Below, piece after piece: positions 1 to 7,959 of a DNA stretch of 64,000 nt. A model generated the notes under the pieces. That model was not told where the DNA came from. It saw only the letters and a list, made by a program, of their open reading frames with translations, and did not search any database. Positions within the stretch are counted from its first letter, which is position 1. The number at the start of each line of letters is the position of its first letter. Made by a program: the position numbers and the translations under genes. The stretch comes from Neobacillus drentensis (GTDB taxonomy: Bacteria; Bacillota; Bacilli; Bacillales; Cytobacillaceae), in assembly GCF_021560175.1 (NCBI RefSeq), contig NZ_CP091110.1:920001-984000 (forward strand), given 5' to 3'.

Positions 1-847
1 CCAAGCCGATGTAGCAATAGAAAGTTTCAGACCAGGGGTAATGGAAAAACTCGGTTTGGGATATGAAACGGTTCAACAAGTGAAGCCTGAAATCATTTAT
101 TGTTCTATCTCTGGCTATGGTCAAAATGGTTCGTTCAGTAAACTTGGCAATCATGACATTAATTATATGGCACTAAGTGGAGTTCTTTCTCAGCTTAAAG
201 ATCAACAGGGCAGACCAATTCATCCTTCGATTACACTTGCAGATTACTTGGGAGGGTTTGCTGCCAATGAGCGGATCCTTGCAGGCCTTGTTTCAAGATT
301 TAAAACAGGAGAAGGAAGCTATCATTCTATTTCAATTACCGACCAGCTGGTATCCCTGCTTGGAAATCATGTCATGGTTGAAAAAGAAACAGGTGAGAGT
401 ACCGGAATTAATGTCCTGAACGGCAGCATAATATCCTACGCAATATATGAAACCAAGGATCAGAGGTATGTTAGCTTAGGGGCCTTGGAACCAAAGTTTT
501 GGAAGAATTTTTGTTTAGCACAAGGTCGTGAGCATTGGTTGAGTGCCCACACTTCCAAAACAGATGCTTCCAACCAGGTCTTCCAGGAGATCACCGATCT
601 TTTTAAAAGTAAGACGTTTTATGAATGGATTGAATTCTCCCAAGTAGTGGATTGCTGTATGGCACCTGTGCTCGAGGTGGGGGAACTGAGTGAGAACCCC
701 TACTTTAAGGAGAAGGAACTCATCTTTGCATCGTCTTGGGGAGATTATCAGGTTAAAATGCACAGTGACTTAGCGCTTCCTGCCATTGAAGCACCACCCA
801 AGAAAGGCGAGCATAGAGCAGAGATTTTAAATAGTATTCTCATATAA
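1..847 (+). CDS. CaiB/BaiF family CoA-transferase (class III), 3' part
   Basis: The frame is open from base 2 of the window, so the 5' end of the gene lies outside; the ATG at 41 is internal. The first visible residues (ADVAIESFRPGVMEKLGLGYE) are the conserved stretch of class III CoA-transferases, and the ISGYGQNG segment that follows is also typical. These cytoplasmic enzymes move CoA between carboxylic acids. The catalytic Asp region upstream is only partly visible, so the substrate cannot be named. The gene ends at a TAA followed at once by an intrinsic terminator, so it is the last gene of its transcription unit. Confidence 0.85.
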   Translation, partial: QADVAIESFRPGVMEKLGLGYETVQQVKPEIIYCSISGYGQNGSFSKLGNHDINYMALSGVLSQLKDQQGRPIHPSITLADYLGGFAANERILAGLVSRFKTGEGSYHSISITDQLVSLLGNHVMVEKETGESTGINVLNGSIISYAIYETKDQRYVSLGALEPKFWKNFCLAQGREHWLSAHTSKTDASNQVFQEITDLFKSKTFYEWIEFSQVVDCCMAPVLEVGELSENPYFKEKELIFASSWGDYQVKMHSDLALPAIEAPPKKGEHRAEILNSILI

Positions 848-859
848 AACAAGGTAAAA

Positions 860-890
860 GCTATCGGAGAGCCCGATAGCCTTATTTTGT
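860..890 (+). terminator. Rho-independent terminator after the CoA-transferase gene
   Basis: GCTATCGG at 860-867 pairs with CCGATAGC at 873-880 and is followed by a T-rich tail (TTATTTTGTTT). Confidence 0.85.
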
Positions 891-1109
891 TTGTAGGGTC
901 TATTGCCTGAGCGTCAGGTAAAATAGTTAGGCTGTCAATTAAAAAGGGTTACATTACCAGGCGATCGGAAAAAATAGTAATACATCAATGATGCCTCCTC
1001 TACTCTCAACATAAAAATTTACCACATAGATTTAATTTAATAGAGCGGTACCTAATTCTAAAAAGCAGTATAATAGAGACAGTATGTAAAATTGAAAGGA
1101 GATACAGCC

Positions 1110-3236
1110 TTGTTTGATCAAGCACTTTCCCTATTAAAAACTCACTTCGGTTACAGCTCTTTCCGAAACGGTCAGGAGCAGGCGATCCGGTCGGTCTTAA
1201 CAGGCCAGAATACCATTTGTGTCATGCCGACAGGCGGTGGTAAATCGATTTGTTATCAAATTCCAGCCCTCGTCCTTCCAGGTACCACAATCGTCATATC
1301 CCCATTAATTTCCTTAATGAAGGATCAAGTTGATACCCTCATCCAAGCAGGAATCCCAGCCACATTTATTAATAGCTCGTTAAGTTATTCCGAAGCCAAT
1401 TCGAGAATCAACGAGGCCAAACAGGGGAAGTACAAGCTTTTGTACATAGCGCCGGAAAGATTGGAATCCTATGAATTTAGCGAGGACCTAAGACAGATGG
1501 ACATCCCATTAGTGGCGGTGGATGAAGCCCACTGTATCTCTCAATGGGGACACGATTTCCGACCAAGCTATCGTCATATTCGGCAGATGGTTGCTAACCT
1601 GCCTCAAAAACCAGTTGTACTCGCCCTTACAGCAACCGCAACACCAAGGGTTCGGGAAGATATTTGTGATTCTCTCGAAATAGATCAAGCGAATACGATC
1701 ATCACCGGATTTGAACGAGTTAACTTATCTTTTTCTGTTATCAAGGGTCAGGACCGTCTTAAGTATCTTCTTGATTACTTAAAAAAGAATCAGCAAGAAT
1801 CCGGGATTATTTATGCGGCTACACGGAAAAATGTTGATCAGCTATATGAAAGACTGCGTAAGGAACAAATCAATGTTGCCCGCTATCATGCCGGGATGGG
1901 TGATGCAGACCGAGCACGGGAACAGGAAAGATTTTTAGAAGATAAAGCATCCGTGATGGTAGCTACCTCAGCGTTTGGCATGGGGATTGATAAATCCAAT
2001 ATCCGCTATGTAGTTCACTTTCAGATGCCGAAGAATATGGAGAGCTATTATCAAGAAGCAGGCCGTGCCGGCCGGGATGGGTTAGACAGTCAATGTATTT
2101 TGTTGTATTCTCCGCAGGATGTCCAAGTTCAGCGTTTCTTAATTGATCAATCAAGTGATCGAAACAGGATGACTCAAGAACTAGAAAAACTGCAGCAAAT
2201 GGCGGATTATTGTCATACCGAGAACTGTCTGCAGGAATTTATTTTAAAATATTTTGGTGAAACAGAAACGGAAAGCTGCGGAAGATGCGGGAACTGTTTG
2301 GATTCAAGGTCCAGAATTGATGTAACCAAAGAGGCACAAATGGTGCTGTCGTGCGTGATTCGAATGGGGCAGCGTTTTGGGAAAAACTTAACTGCCCAAG
2401 TTCTAACGGGTTCTAAAAATAAAAAAGTTACTGAGCTGGGTTTTGATAGGTTAAGTACGTATGGAATCATGAAAAATCAGGGTGCTAAAGAAGTGGGGGA
2501 TTTTATCGAATTCCTGATTTCACAAGAATTAATTGCGATTGAGCAAGGACAATATCCGACCATCTTTGTCGCTGCAAAAGGTAAGGAGGTCCTCTTAGGC
2601 AGCCAGCAGGTCTACCGAAGAGAAGCTGTTCAGGTCAAAGAAGTTTCGAAAAACGATCCGCTATTTGAATACTTGAGAGAAGTACGCAAGCGAATTGCTG
2701 AAACGGAAAATGTACCGCCTTTCGTCATCTTTTCGGATGCGGCACTTAAAGATATGTGTGCCAAACAGCCAAAAACCAACGAGGAATTTTTGCAGGTGAG
2801 CGGAGTAGGGGAGCACAAGCTGCAAAAGTATGGTCTGGAATTTATTCAAGCTATTCGTAAGTTTCTTGAGGAGAATCCAGAGTATCAAAGTGAAGAAGTA
2901 CCAGCATCGAATCCACCGAAAAAATCGGCCAAAAGGGCGGTTCGTGATTCTCATTTAGAAACGTATAGCTTATATAATGAGAATCTGTCTTTAAATGAAA
3001 TTGCTGAAAAGAGGGACTTATCTCTCAAAACGGTTGAGGAACATATCATCCAATGTGCACAGCAGGGGATGGAGGTGGAATTTACGGAACTCATTCCTGG
3101 GGAATATCTGCCATTACTAGAGCAGGCTGTGGAAGCAGCAGGAAGAAGCCGCTTAAAACCGATTAAGGAACTTCTGCCTGAAGAAGTCAGTTACTTTATG
3201 ATTAAAGCATATCTTTATTTTTTAAGTAAAAAATAA
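1110..3236 (+). CDS. recQ: ATP-dependent DNA helicase RecQ
   Basis: A 3'-5' DNA helicase for recombination and replication-fork repair. The start chosen is the TTG at 1110, because AAAGGAGA at 1095-1102 sits 8 bases upstream; an in-frame TTG at 1092 would overlap that ribosome site. The product is 708 aa. Visible in order: Walker A (PTGGGKS, about residue 41-47), the DEAH box with CISQWGHDFRP (about 137), helicase motifs IV-VI ending in QEAGRAGRDG, a four-Cys zinc site (CHTENC then CGRCGNC, about 370-397), a winged-helix RQC region, an HRDC domain (about 517-587) and a C-terminal helix-turn-helix tail (about 613-657). The length exceeds E. coli RecQ because of this tail, as in many Bacillus RecQ proteins. 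No gene is coupled to it; downstream lies a repeat array. Confidence 0.95.
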   Translation: MFDQALSLLKTHFGYSSFRNGQEQAIRSVLTGQNTICVMPTGGGKSICYQIPALVLPGTTIVISPLISLMKDQVDTLIQAGIPATFINSSLSYSEANSRINEAKQGKYKLLYIAPERLESYEFSEDLRQMDIPLVAVDEAHCISQWGHDFRPSYRHIRQMVANLPQKPVVLALTATATPRVREDICDSLEIDQANTIITGFERVNLSFSVIKGQDRLKYLLDYLKKNQQESGIIYAATRKNVDQLYERLRKEQINVARYHAGMGDADRAREQERFLEDKASVMVATSAFGMGIDKSNIRYVVHFQMPKNMESYYQEAGRAGRDGLDSQCILLYSPQDVQVQRFLIDQSSDRNRMTQELEKLQQMADYCHTENCLQEFILKYFGETETESCGRCGNCLDSRSRIDVTKEAQMVLSCVIRMGQRFGKNLTAQVLTGSKNKKVTELGFDRLSTYGIMKNQGAKEVGDFIEFLISQELIAIEQGQYPTIFVAAKGKEVLLGSQQVYRREAVQVKEVSKNDPLFEYLREVRKRIAETENVPPFVIFSDAALKDMCAKQPKTNEEFLQVSGVGEHKLQKYGLEFIQAIRKFLEENPEYQSEEVPASNPPKKSAKRAVRDSHLETYSLYNENLSLNEIAEKRDLSLKTVEEHIIQCAQQGMEVEFTELIPGEYLPLLEQAVEAAGRSRLKPIKELLPEEVSYFMIKAYLYFLSKK

Positions 3237-3250
3237 TCTTGTTTATACTA

Positions 3251-3960
3251 TGAACGGTGTGCTACAGCAGTTATGAGTGGTTTATAACCGCTGATGAGCA
3301 AGAGTTGAAGGTGCTACGACAGATAAGAGAGGTTCATAACTGCTGAAGAGCAAGAGTTGAAGGTGCTACGACAGATAAGGGAGGTTCATAACTGCTGAAA
3401 AGCAAGAGCTGAGGGTGCTACGACAGATAAGAGCGGTTTATAACTGCTGAAAAGCAAGAGCTGAAGGTGCTACGACAGATAAGAGAGGTTCATAACCGCT
3501 GAAGAGCAAGAGCTGAAGGTGCTACGACAGATAAGAGCGGTTCATAACTGTTGAAAAGCAAGAGCTGAAGGTGCTACGACAGATAAGAGCGGTTTATAAC
3601 CGCTGAAGAGCAAGAGTTGGAGGTGCTACGACAGATAAGAGAGGTTCATAACTGCTAAAAAGCAAGAGCTGAAGGTGCCACGACAGATAAGAGAGGTTCA
3701 TAACTGCTGAAAAGCAAGAGCTGAGGGTGCTACGACAGATAAGAGAGGTTCATAACTGCTGAAGAGCAAGAGTTGAAGGTGCTACGACAGATAAGAGAGG
3801 TTCATAACTGCTGAAAAGCAAGAGTTGAAGGTGCTACGACAGATAAAAGAGGTTCATAACTGCTGAAGAGCAAGAGCTGAAGGTGCTACGACAGATAAGA
3901 GAGGTTCATAACTGCTAAAGAGCAAGAGATGGAGATCCTACGGCAGTTATGGAGAAACCT
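3251..3960 (+). repeat. 52-bp direct tandem repeat array (about 14 units)
   Basis: The segment GTGCTACGAC recurs at 3259, 3311, 3363, 3415, 3467, 3519, 3571, 3623, 3675, 3727, 3779, 3831 and 3883, with a degenerate copy at 3935: an exact period of 52 bases. Internal units are nearly identical; the first and last differ and carry CAGTTATG where the others have CAGATAAG. Each unit contains GATAAGAGAGGTTCATAACT. The period is not a multiple of three and every frame is stopped, so it is not coding. It fills the gap between recQ and the convergent FNT gene. Confidence 0.97.
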
Positions 3961-3993
3961 CGCCATCTCTTTGAACTGCGGCGAGGTTTTTAT
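3956..3993 (+). terminator. Intrinsic terminator at the end of the repeat array
   Basis: AACCTCGCC at 3956-3964 pairs perfectly with GGCGAGGTT at 3980-3988, followed by TTT. The T tail is on the + strand, so it would end transcripts coming from recQ through the array; it may also slow transcription of the convergent FNT gene. Confidence 0.8.
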
Positions 3994-4068
3994 CATTAAT
4001 AATTGTCGAAATCCTTAAGTTATTGTAGATATTTCCCTGGAAATTTGTCGATAAAAAGGGAGATTTCC

Positions 4069-4869
4069 TTAGTGCGCCTGCTCTTTATCGTACTCTTCTA
4101 AAAATGGTTTATTAGCATAGTAATACATCATCGCCATGAAAACCGCACCGCCAATTAAGTTACCAATCGTTACCGGAACCAAATTATGGACGACACCTGC
4201 CCAAGAGATCGTTCCTGGATGATTTAAAACCAAAGCAATTGCGAAGGTACACATATTAGCAATACTGTGTTCATATCCAGAAAGAAAGAAGCAAAATACA
4301 AACAACATCATTGCAAACATTTTTGGGCCATCCCCTTTTAACCCCATTGGAAGGAAAAAGGCCATACAAACGAGCCAGTTACAAAGAATAGCCCGGAAAA
4401 ATAATTGAGTTGTTGGAACCTGCATTTTGATTTCCACAACATGAAGTAAAAAACTGTTCACGGACGAATCAGCAAAAAGTCCGGTAGTAAAGATAATAAA
4501 GGCGAACACCAATGCTCCTAAAATATTTCCAATATAACTGCAAATCCATAATTTTATGACATCTAGCCACGCCATTTTTTTCCTAAGGGCTGCATAGGTG
4601 TAGTAAAATGTATTACCGGTAAACAAATCACCACCGCCATAGGCGATTAAAATGATTGCTGCCCCAAAAGTAAGTGCTGCCATAGGATAGGCGAATGGAG
4701 AATGTTCAAGATAGAAAAAATTCCCCGTTTTAAAGGCGACAATGACACCAAAGCCAATAAACATACTCGCAAGCATGGCCCTTAGTAGATAGCGAAGGAT
4801 ACTTTGCTTAAAAATCTTAATCTTTTTTAAAGCGAGCTTTTCTGCCTCGCTTAAAGGTTGCATTTCCAA
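4069..4869 (-). CDS. Formate/nitrite transporter (FocA/NirC family) channel
   Basis: A 266-residue inner-membrane channel of the FNT family, which moves formate, nitrite or hydrosulfide. The signature LFTGN (in GGGDLFTGNT), the NWLVCMA segment and six hydrophobic helices fit the family. Substrate cannot be decided from sequence alone. The start is either TTG at 4869, with GGTGGG 9 bases upstream, or ATG at 4863; the first is better spaced. The gene stands alone, convergent with recQ. A link with the Mo-oxidoreductase operon at 22-26 kb is possible but they are not adjacent. Confidence 0.88.
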   Translation of the reverse strand: MEMQPLSEAEKLALKKIKIFKQSILRYLLRAMLASMFIGFGVIVAFKTGNFFYLEHSPFAYPMAALTFGAAIILIAYGGGDLFTGNTFYYTYAALRKKMAWLDVIKLWICSYIGNILGALVFAFIIFTTGLFADSSVNSFLLHVVEIKMQVPTTQLFFRAILCNWLVCMAFFLPMGLKGDGPKMFAMMLFVFCFFLSGYEHSIANMCTFAIALVLNHPGTISWAGVVHNLVPVTIGNLIGGAVFMAMMYYYANKPFLEEYDKEQAH

Positions 4870-5070
4870 GTTGAATTCCCACCATTCTAACGTTTAATAT
4901 TATTTGTATATTGTAAACTAAAATAGGCATGGTATGTATCTTTTTGGAGAGTTTTCCTAGAATATACACAATTACCATAACATAAACTTTTGTAATAGTT
5001 ATAACAACCCATTTTTCTAGTAATAAGCTATAATAAAAAGGTTTTGAAGACTGATTTTTAAGGAGTATGT

Positions 5071-6192
5071 ATGTTAACTAGAAAAAAGATAACCCCAAAA
5101 TATGATCCATGGGAAGCTTACTTAGATATTGAGGAGTATGGAAAGCCGCTGCTTTCAAATATTGAATTCACCACAACAACACTATGTAATATGCGCTGTG
5201 AACACTGTGCGGTCGGTTATACATTGCAGACAAAGGATCCGCATGCATTGCCGCTTGAACTGCTATTAAAGAGATTAGACGAAATTCCAACATTGCGCTC
5301 TTTAAGTATTACAGGGGGAGAACCGATGCTATCGTTATCCTCTGTAAAAAATTATGTTGTTCCGCTTTTAAAGTACGCCCATGACCGTGGTGTAAGAACA
5401 CAAATCAATTCGAATTTAACCCTTGATTTAGGTCGTTATGAGCTAATTGTTCCTTATTTAGATGTCTTACATATTTCACATAACTGGGGTACAGTCGAAG
5501 ATTTCGCTCAGGGCGGTTTTGCGAGAATGGAAAAAAAGCCTGATAGTAAACAACGGGAAGCCTATTTTACAAGAATGATAGAAAATAGCCGTGAACTGGT
5601 GAAGTCAGGAATAATAGTTTCTGCTGAAACCATGTTAAACAAGCGGACACTTCCACATTTAGAAAAGATTCACCGTCAAATAGTCGATGAGATGTTATGT
5701 CAGCGGCATGAGATCCATCCCATGTACCCGAGCGATTTTGCCAGCGACCTTGAAACCTTATCACTTAGAGAGTTAAGAGAGGCTATCCATCATTTATTGG
5801 ATATTCGTGATGAGAAGATCTGGATGTTGTTTGGAACACTGCCCTTTTATGCTTGCAGTACTAATGAAGAAGATTTAGTCCTTTTAAAACGATTATATAA
5901 TAGTAAAAATGTTACCGTCAGAAACGATCCAGATGGCCGTTCTCGTTTGAATGTGAACATCTTTAATGGTGACATCATTGTAACGGATTTTGGTGATACA
6001 CCAGCACTAGGAAACATTCAAACAACCAATTTGTTACATGCATACCACAATTGGCAATCCTCTAAACTAGCAAAAGAATTAAGTTGTCATTGCCCAGCTG
6101 CAGCTTGCTTAGGTCCCAATATTTTAGTGAAAAATAGTTATTATCAAGATATGGATTTTTCAACTCTAAAGGCAAATGTGGTAAAATCCTAA
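5071..6192 (+). CDS. yfkAB: Radical SAM protein, YfkAB type
   Basis: A 373-residue radical S-adenosylmethionine protein. The cluster-binding motif CNMRCEHC (C-x3-C-x2-C) is at residues 39-46 and SITGGEP, which contacts SAM, lies near 93. A C-terminal CHCPAAAC motif (C-x-C-x4-C, about residue 339) is the mark of the YfkAB subfamily and probably binds a second metal cluster. The reaction is not known. The start ATG has AAGGAG 5 bases upstream. The gene is monocistronic: it has its own terminator immediately downstream. Confidence 0.9.
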   Translation: MLTRKKITPKYDPWEAYLDIEEYGKPLLSNIEFTTTTLCNMRCEHCAVGYTLQTKDPHALPLELLLKRLDEIPTLRSLSITGGEPMLSLSSVKNYVVPLLKYAHDRGVRTQINSNLTLDLGRYELIVPYLDVLHISHNWGTVEDFAQGGFARMEKKPDSKQREAYFTRMIENSRELVKSGIIVSAETMLNKRTLPHLEKIHRQIVDEMLCQRHEIHPMYPSDFASDLETLSLRELREAIHHLLDIRDEKIWMLFGTLPFYACSTNEEDLVLLKRLYNSKNVTVRNDPDGRSRLNVNIFNGDIIVTDFGDTPALGNIQTTNLLHAYHNWQSSKLAKELSCHCPAAACLGPNILVKNSYYQDMDFSTLKANVVKS

Positions 6193-6201
6193 TAAATTTA
6201 T

Positions 6202-6234
6202 AAGGTTAACCAGTTTCCTGGTTGACCTTTTCTT
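6202..6234 (+). terminator. Intrinsic terminator of yfkAB
   Basis: AAGGTTAACCAG at 6202-6213 pairs with CTGGTTGACCTT at 6218-6229 around a TTTC loop, followed by TTCTTT. Confidence 0.85.
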
Positions 6235-6307
6235 TATGGTATAAGATAGAAATTCTCATTCTCTTTTGTAAAGGATGATAAAATCAAGATTAAGAAAGTG
6301 ATTTAGG

Positions 6308-7249
6308 ATGGAGAGTGCCATTGACTTGAAGATATTAACAGTTGAAGATTTAGTTCGGAAATTTTCCTTGGAGGTACTGGCCGGGGAAAATCAATTACAA
6401 AAAACCATTACACAAGCTCGATCTCATCGTCCGGGTTTAGAATTCGTTGGCCACTTTGATTTTTTTCCGACTGAACGTGTTCAAATCCTTGGAAGAAAGG
6501 AAATTACCTATTTGCATAAGTTAAGCATTGAGGAGCGTCAGATACGAATAGGGAATATCGTTAAATACCACCCTCCATGCTTTATCGTTACAGCGGGACA
6601 AGAAGGTCTAACCTATTTAACCCAATATTGTCATGAAGAGGGGATCCCGTTGTTATGTAAGTTAGAACCACAAACGACTTCTGAATTTATTATGAAGCTT
6701 GATGCTTATATGGTAAAAAAGTTAGCACCAGAAATCGCCGTCCACGGGGTTTGTATCAATGTATATGGAATGGGCATTTTACTTCGAGGTAAATCAGGTA
6801 TCGGCAAAAGTGAAATTGCCCATACAATGATTGGCAGAGGTCATAGGCTGGTGGCTGACGATATTGTTGTCTTAAAAAAACTTAGTCCAAGAACCATTCT
6901 CGCCACACATGACGGAAAAACGAAGGAATTTCTTGCTCTTAGAAGTGTAGGCCTATTGAATGTCGTCCGTTTATATGGAAGGAAAGCTTTTCAGGATGAG
7001 ACGAGAATCGCGCTCGATATTGAGCTAACCAAATGGCAAAAAAATTCCCTTCATAATGAATTAGATCTCGAATCTAGATTTACGGAATATATGGGCGTTC
7101 GAATCCCTCATATTGAGATTCAGCTCCAACCTGGCCGTGATGTTGCAGGCTTGATTGAAGCCGCAGCCAATAACTGGCTTCTTAAGCAGGAAGGATACAG
7201 TGCTGCAGAGGAGTTTATGAGACGACTGGAATCTGATTTCAGCTTGTAA
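6308..7249 (+). CDS. Divergent HPr kinase/phosphorylase paralogue
   Basis: A 313-residue protein with the two-domain layout of HprK/P, the bifunctional enzyme that phosphorylates or dephosphorylates Ser46 of HPr/Crh in carbon catabolite repression. Kept features: VHG (the conserved His) near residue 145, Walker A GKSGIGKS (about 162-169) and RGHRLVADD. The HprK signature, normally close to EIRGLGIINV, reads ALRSVGLLNV (about 211-220): the Glu is Ala and the Arg-Gly pair is Arg-Ser. The usual Bacillus hprK neighbours (lgt, ppaX) are absent; the gene stands alone. It is probably a second copy with changed activity or target. The ribosome site is weak. Confidence 0.85.
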   Translation: MESAIDLKILTVEDLVRKFSLEVLAGENQLQKTITQARSHRPGLEFVGHFDFFPTERVQILGRKEITYLHKLSIEERQIRIGNIVKYHPPCFIVTAGQEGLTYLTQYCHEEGIPLLCKLEPQTTSEFIMKLDAYMVKKLAPEIAVHGVCINVYGMGILLRGKSGIGKSEIAHTMIGRGHRLVADDIVVLKKLSPRTILATHDGKTKEFLALRSVGLLNVVRLYGRKAFQDETRIALDIELTKWQKNSLHNELDLESRFTEYMGVRIPHIEIQLQPGRDVAGLIEAAANNWLLKQEGYSAAEEFMRRLESDFSL

Positions 7250-7267
7250 AAACAAGGAAGGCAAAAT

Positions 7268-7423
7268 CCTTAATTCCTTTTTTTTCAGAAATCTGTATTT
7301 CTAGTGGTGGGCCAAGCCACCATCATGTATAAACTTAGTGGTGCAGGGCATGGGACAGAGCATTTTTGGCATAAAAATGTCCTGGATATTGTAAGCGACT
7401 TTTTCGATAAACATTTAAAATAA
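7268..7423 (+). pseudogene. Remnant of an alpha/beta-hydrolase C-terminus
   Basis: An open frame of about 50 codons ending at TAA 7421-7423 has no ribosome site. An ATG at 7325 would give 32 residues. The stretch SGAGHGTEHFWHKNVLDIVS resembles the end of alpha/beta-hydrolases, where GxGH supplies the catalytic His before a final helix (DFFDKHLK). The nucleophile and oxyanion parts are missing, so this is read as a decayed fragment. It is followed by an intact terminator that presumably served the original gene. Confidence 0.5.
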
Positions 7424-7437
7424 TAAAAGTTTGTTTG

Positions 7438-7468
7438 AAGAGACATTAATTTGTCTCTTTTTTTTTTG
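7438..7468 (+). terminator. Intrinsic terminator after the hydrolase remnant
   Basis: AAGAGACA at 7438-7445 pairs with TGTCTCTT at 7452-7459 and runs into a long T tract. Confidence 0.85.
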
Positions 7469-7504
7469 CAGTTTGGAACAATAAAAGGAAGAGGAGGGAA
7501 ATGA

Positions 7505-7735
7505 ATGGATCATATTCAAGTATTTTTACGAAGCAAGAATTGGCTGGATACCGATTTAGACTCAAGGTATATTAATGTTAATCACCCCTATGCGATCCTT
7601 GTTTCGGAGGATGAAGGGCAAATTACCTTAAGAGGAAATTCTGGAATCGACAATGGCCAGAATGGTGAAGAGATTTTTACTTTCACCTCTTTGTATGAGC
7701 TCCAGGAATGGTTTGAAAATAATATTGGAGAGTAG
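7505..7735 (+). CDS. Small hypothetical protein (76 aa)
   Basis: A short acidic cytoplasmic protein with no membrane segment or signal peptide. GGAAGAGGAGGGAA lies just upstream. Two overlapping ATGs occur (7501 and 7505); only 7505 opens this frame. A strong terminator follows directly, so it is a single-gene unit. I do not recognise a family; the sequence alternates short beta-like stretches with a polar loop (GNSGIDNGQNGEE) and ends in an amphipathic helix. Confidence 0.7.
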   Translation: MDHIQVFLRSKNWLDTDLDSRYINVNHPYAILVSEDEGQITLRGNSGIDNGQNGEEIFTFTSLYELQEWFENNIGE

Positions 7736-7762
7736 AGACGGGGTAGTTTCACCCGTCTTTTT
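7736..7762 (+). terminator. Intrinsic terminator of the small gene
   Basis: AGACGGG at 7736-7742 pairs with CCCGTCT at 7752-7758, followed by TTTT. Confidence 0.85.
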
Positions 7763-7808
7763 GCTGAATTAGGGGCATTTTTTTTTTAATTATTCATTTA
7801 TAGATAAA

Positions 7809-7850
7809 GAAAAAAATATTTTGTTTACCTACTAAACAAAATATTTTTTC
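7809..7850 (+). promoter_or_regulatory. Long palindrome upstream of the gntP promoter
   Basis: AAAAAATATTTTGTTTA (ending at 7827) is repeated inverted from 7833 (TAAACAAAATATTTTTT) around a 5-base centre CCTAC. It starts with GAAA and ends with TTTC, like the other putative RpiR-type sites in this cluster, and lies just upstream of the -35 box. Confidence 0.65.
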
Positions 7851-7860
7851 AAAATAAATG

Positions 7861-7889
7861 TTGAAATAAAAAAATTTTTTTCGTATAAT
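7861..7889 (+). promoter_or_regulatory. Sigma-A promoter of gntP with embedded operator
   Basis: TTGAAA at 7861-7866 and TATAAT at 7884-7889 are 17 bases apart, a near-consensus vegetative promoter. The spacer is filled by GAAATAAAAAAATTTTTTTC (7863-7882), which has the GAAA...TTTC form of the other sites, so a bound repressor would cover the promoter. Confidence 0.75.
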
Positions 7890-7898
7890 CAATTTTGT

Positions 7899-7912
7899 TG
7901 GAAGTGCTTTCA
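7899..7912 (+). promoter_or_regulatory. Candidate CcpA cre site in the gntP leader
   Basis: TGGAAGTGCTTTCA matches the cre consensus TGNAANCGNTNNCA except C to T at position 7. It lies just downstream of the -10 box, where CcpA would block elongation, which is expected for a secondary sugar-acid operon. Confidence 0.6.
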
Positions 7913-7959
7913 TCGCATTTCTGCAAAAATAGAATAAAACCTAGAGGGGTGGCAGTTTA

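Noticed and set aside
3251..3960. CRISPR array
   Set aside because: The spacing is regular, but what would be spacers are nearly identical to one another and no cas genes are present. It is a plain tandem repeat.
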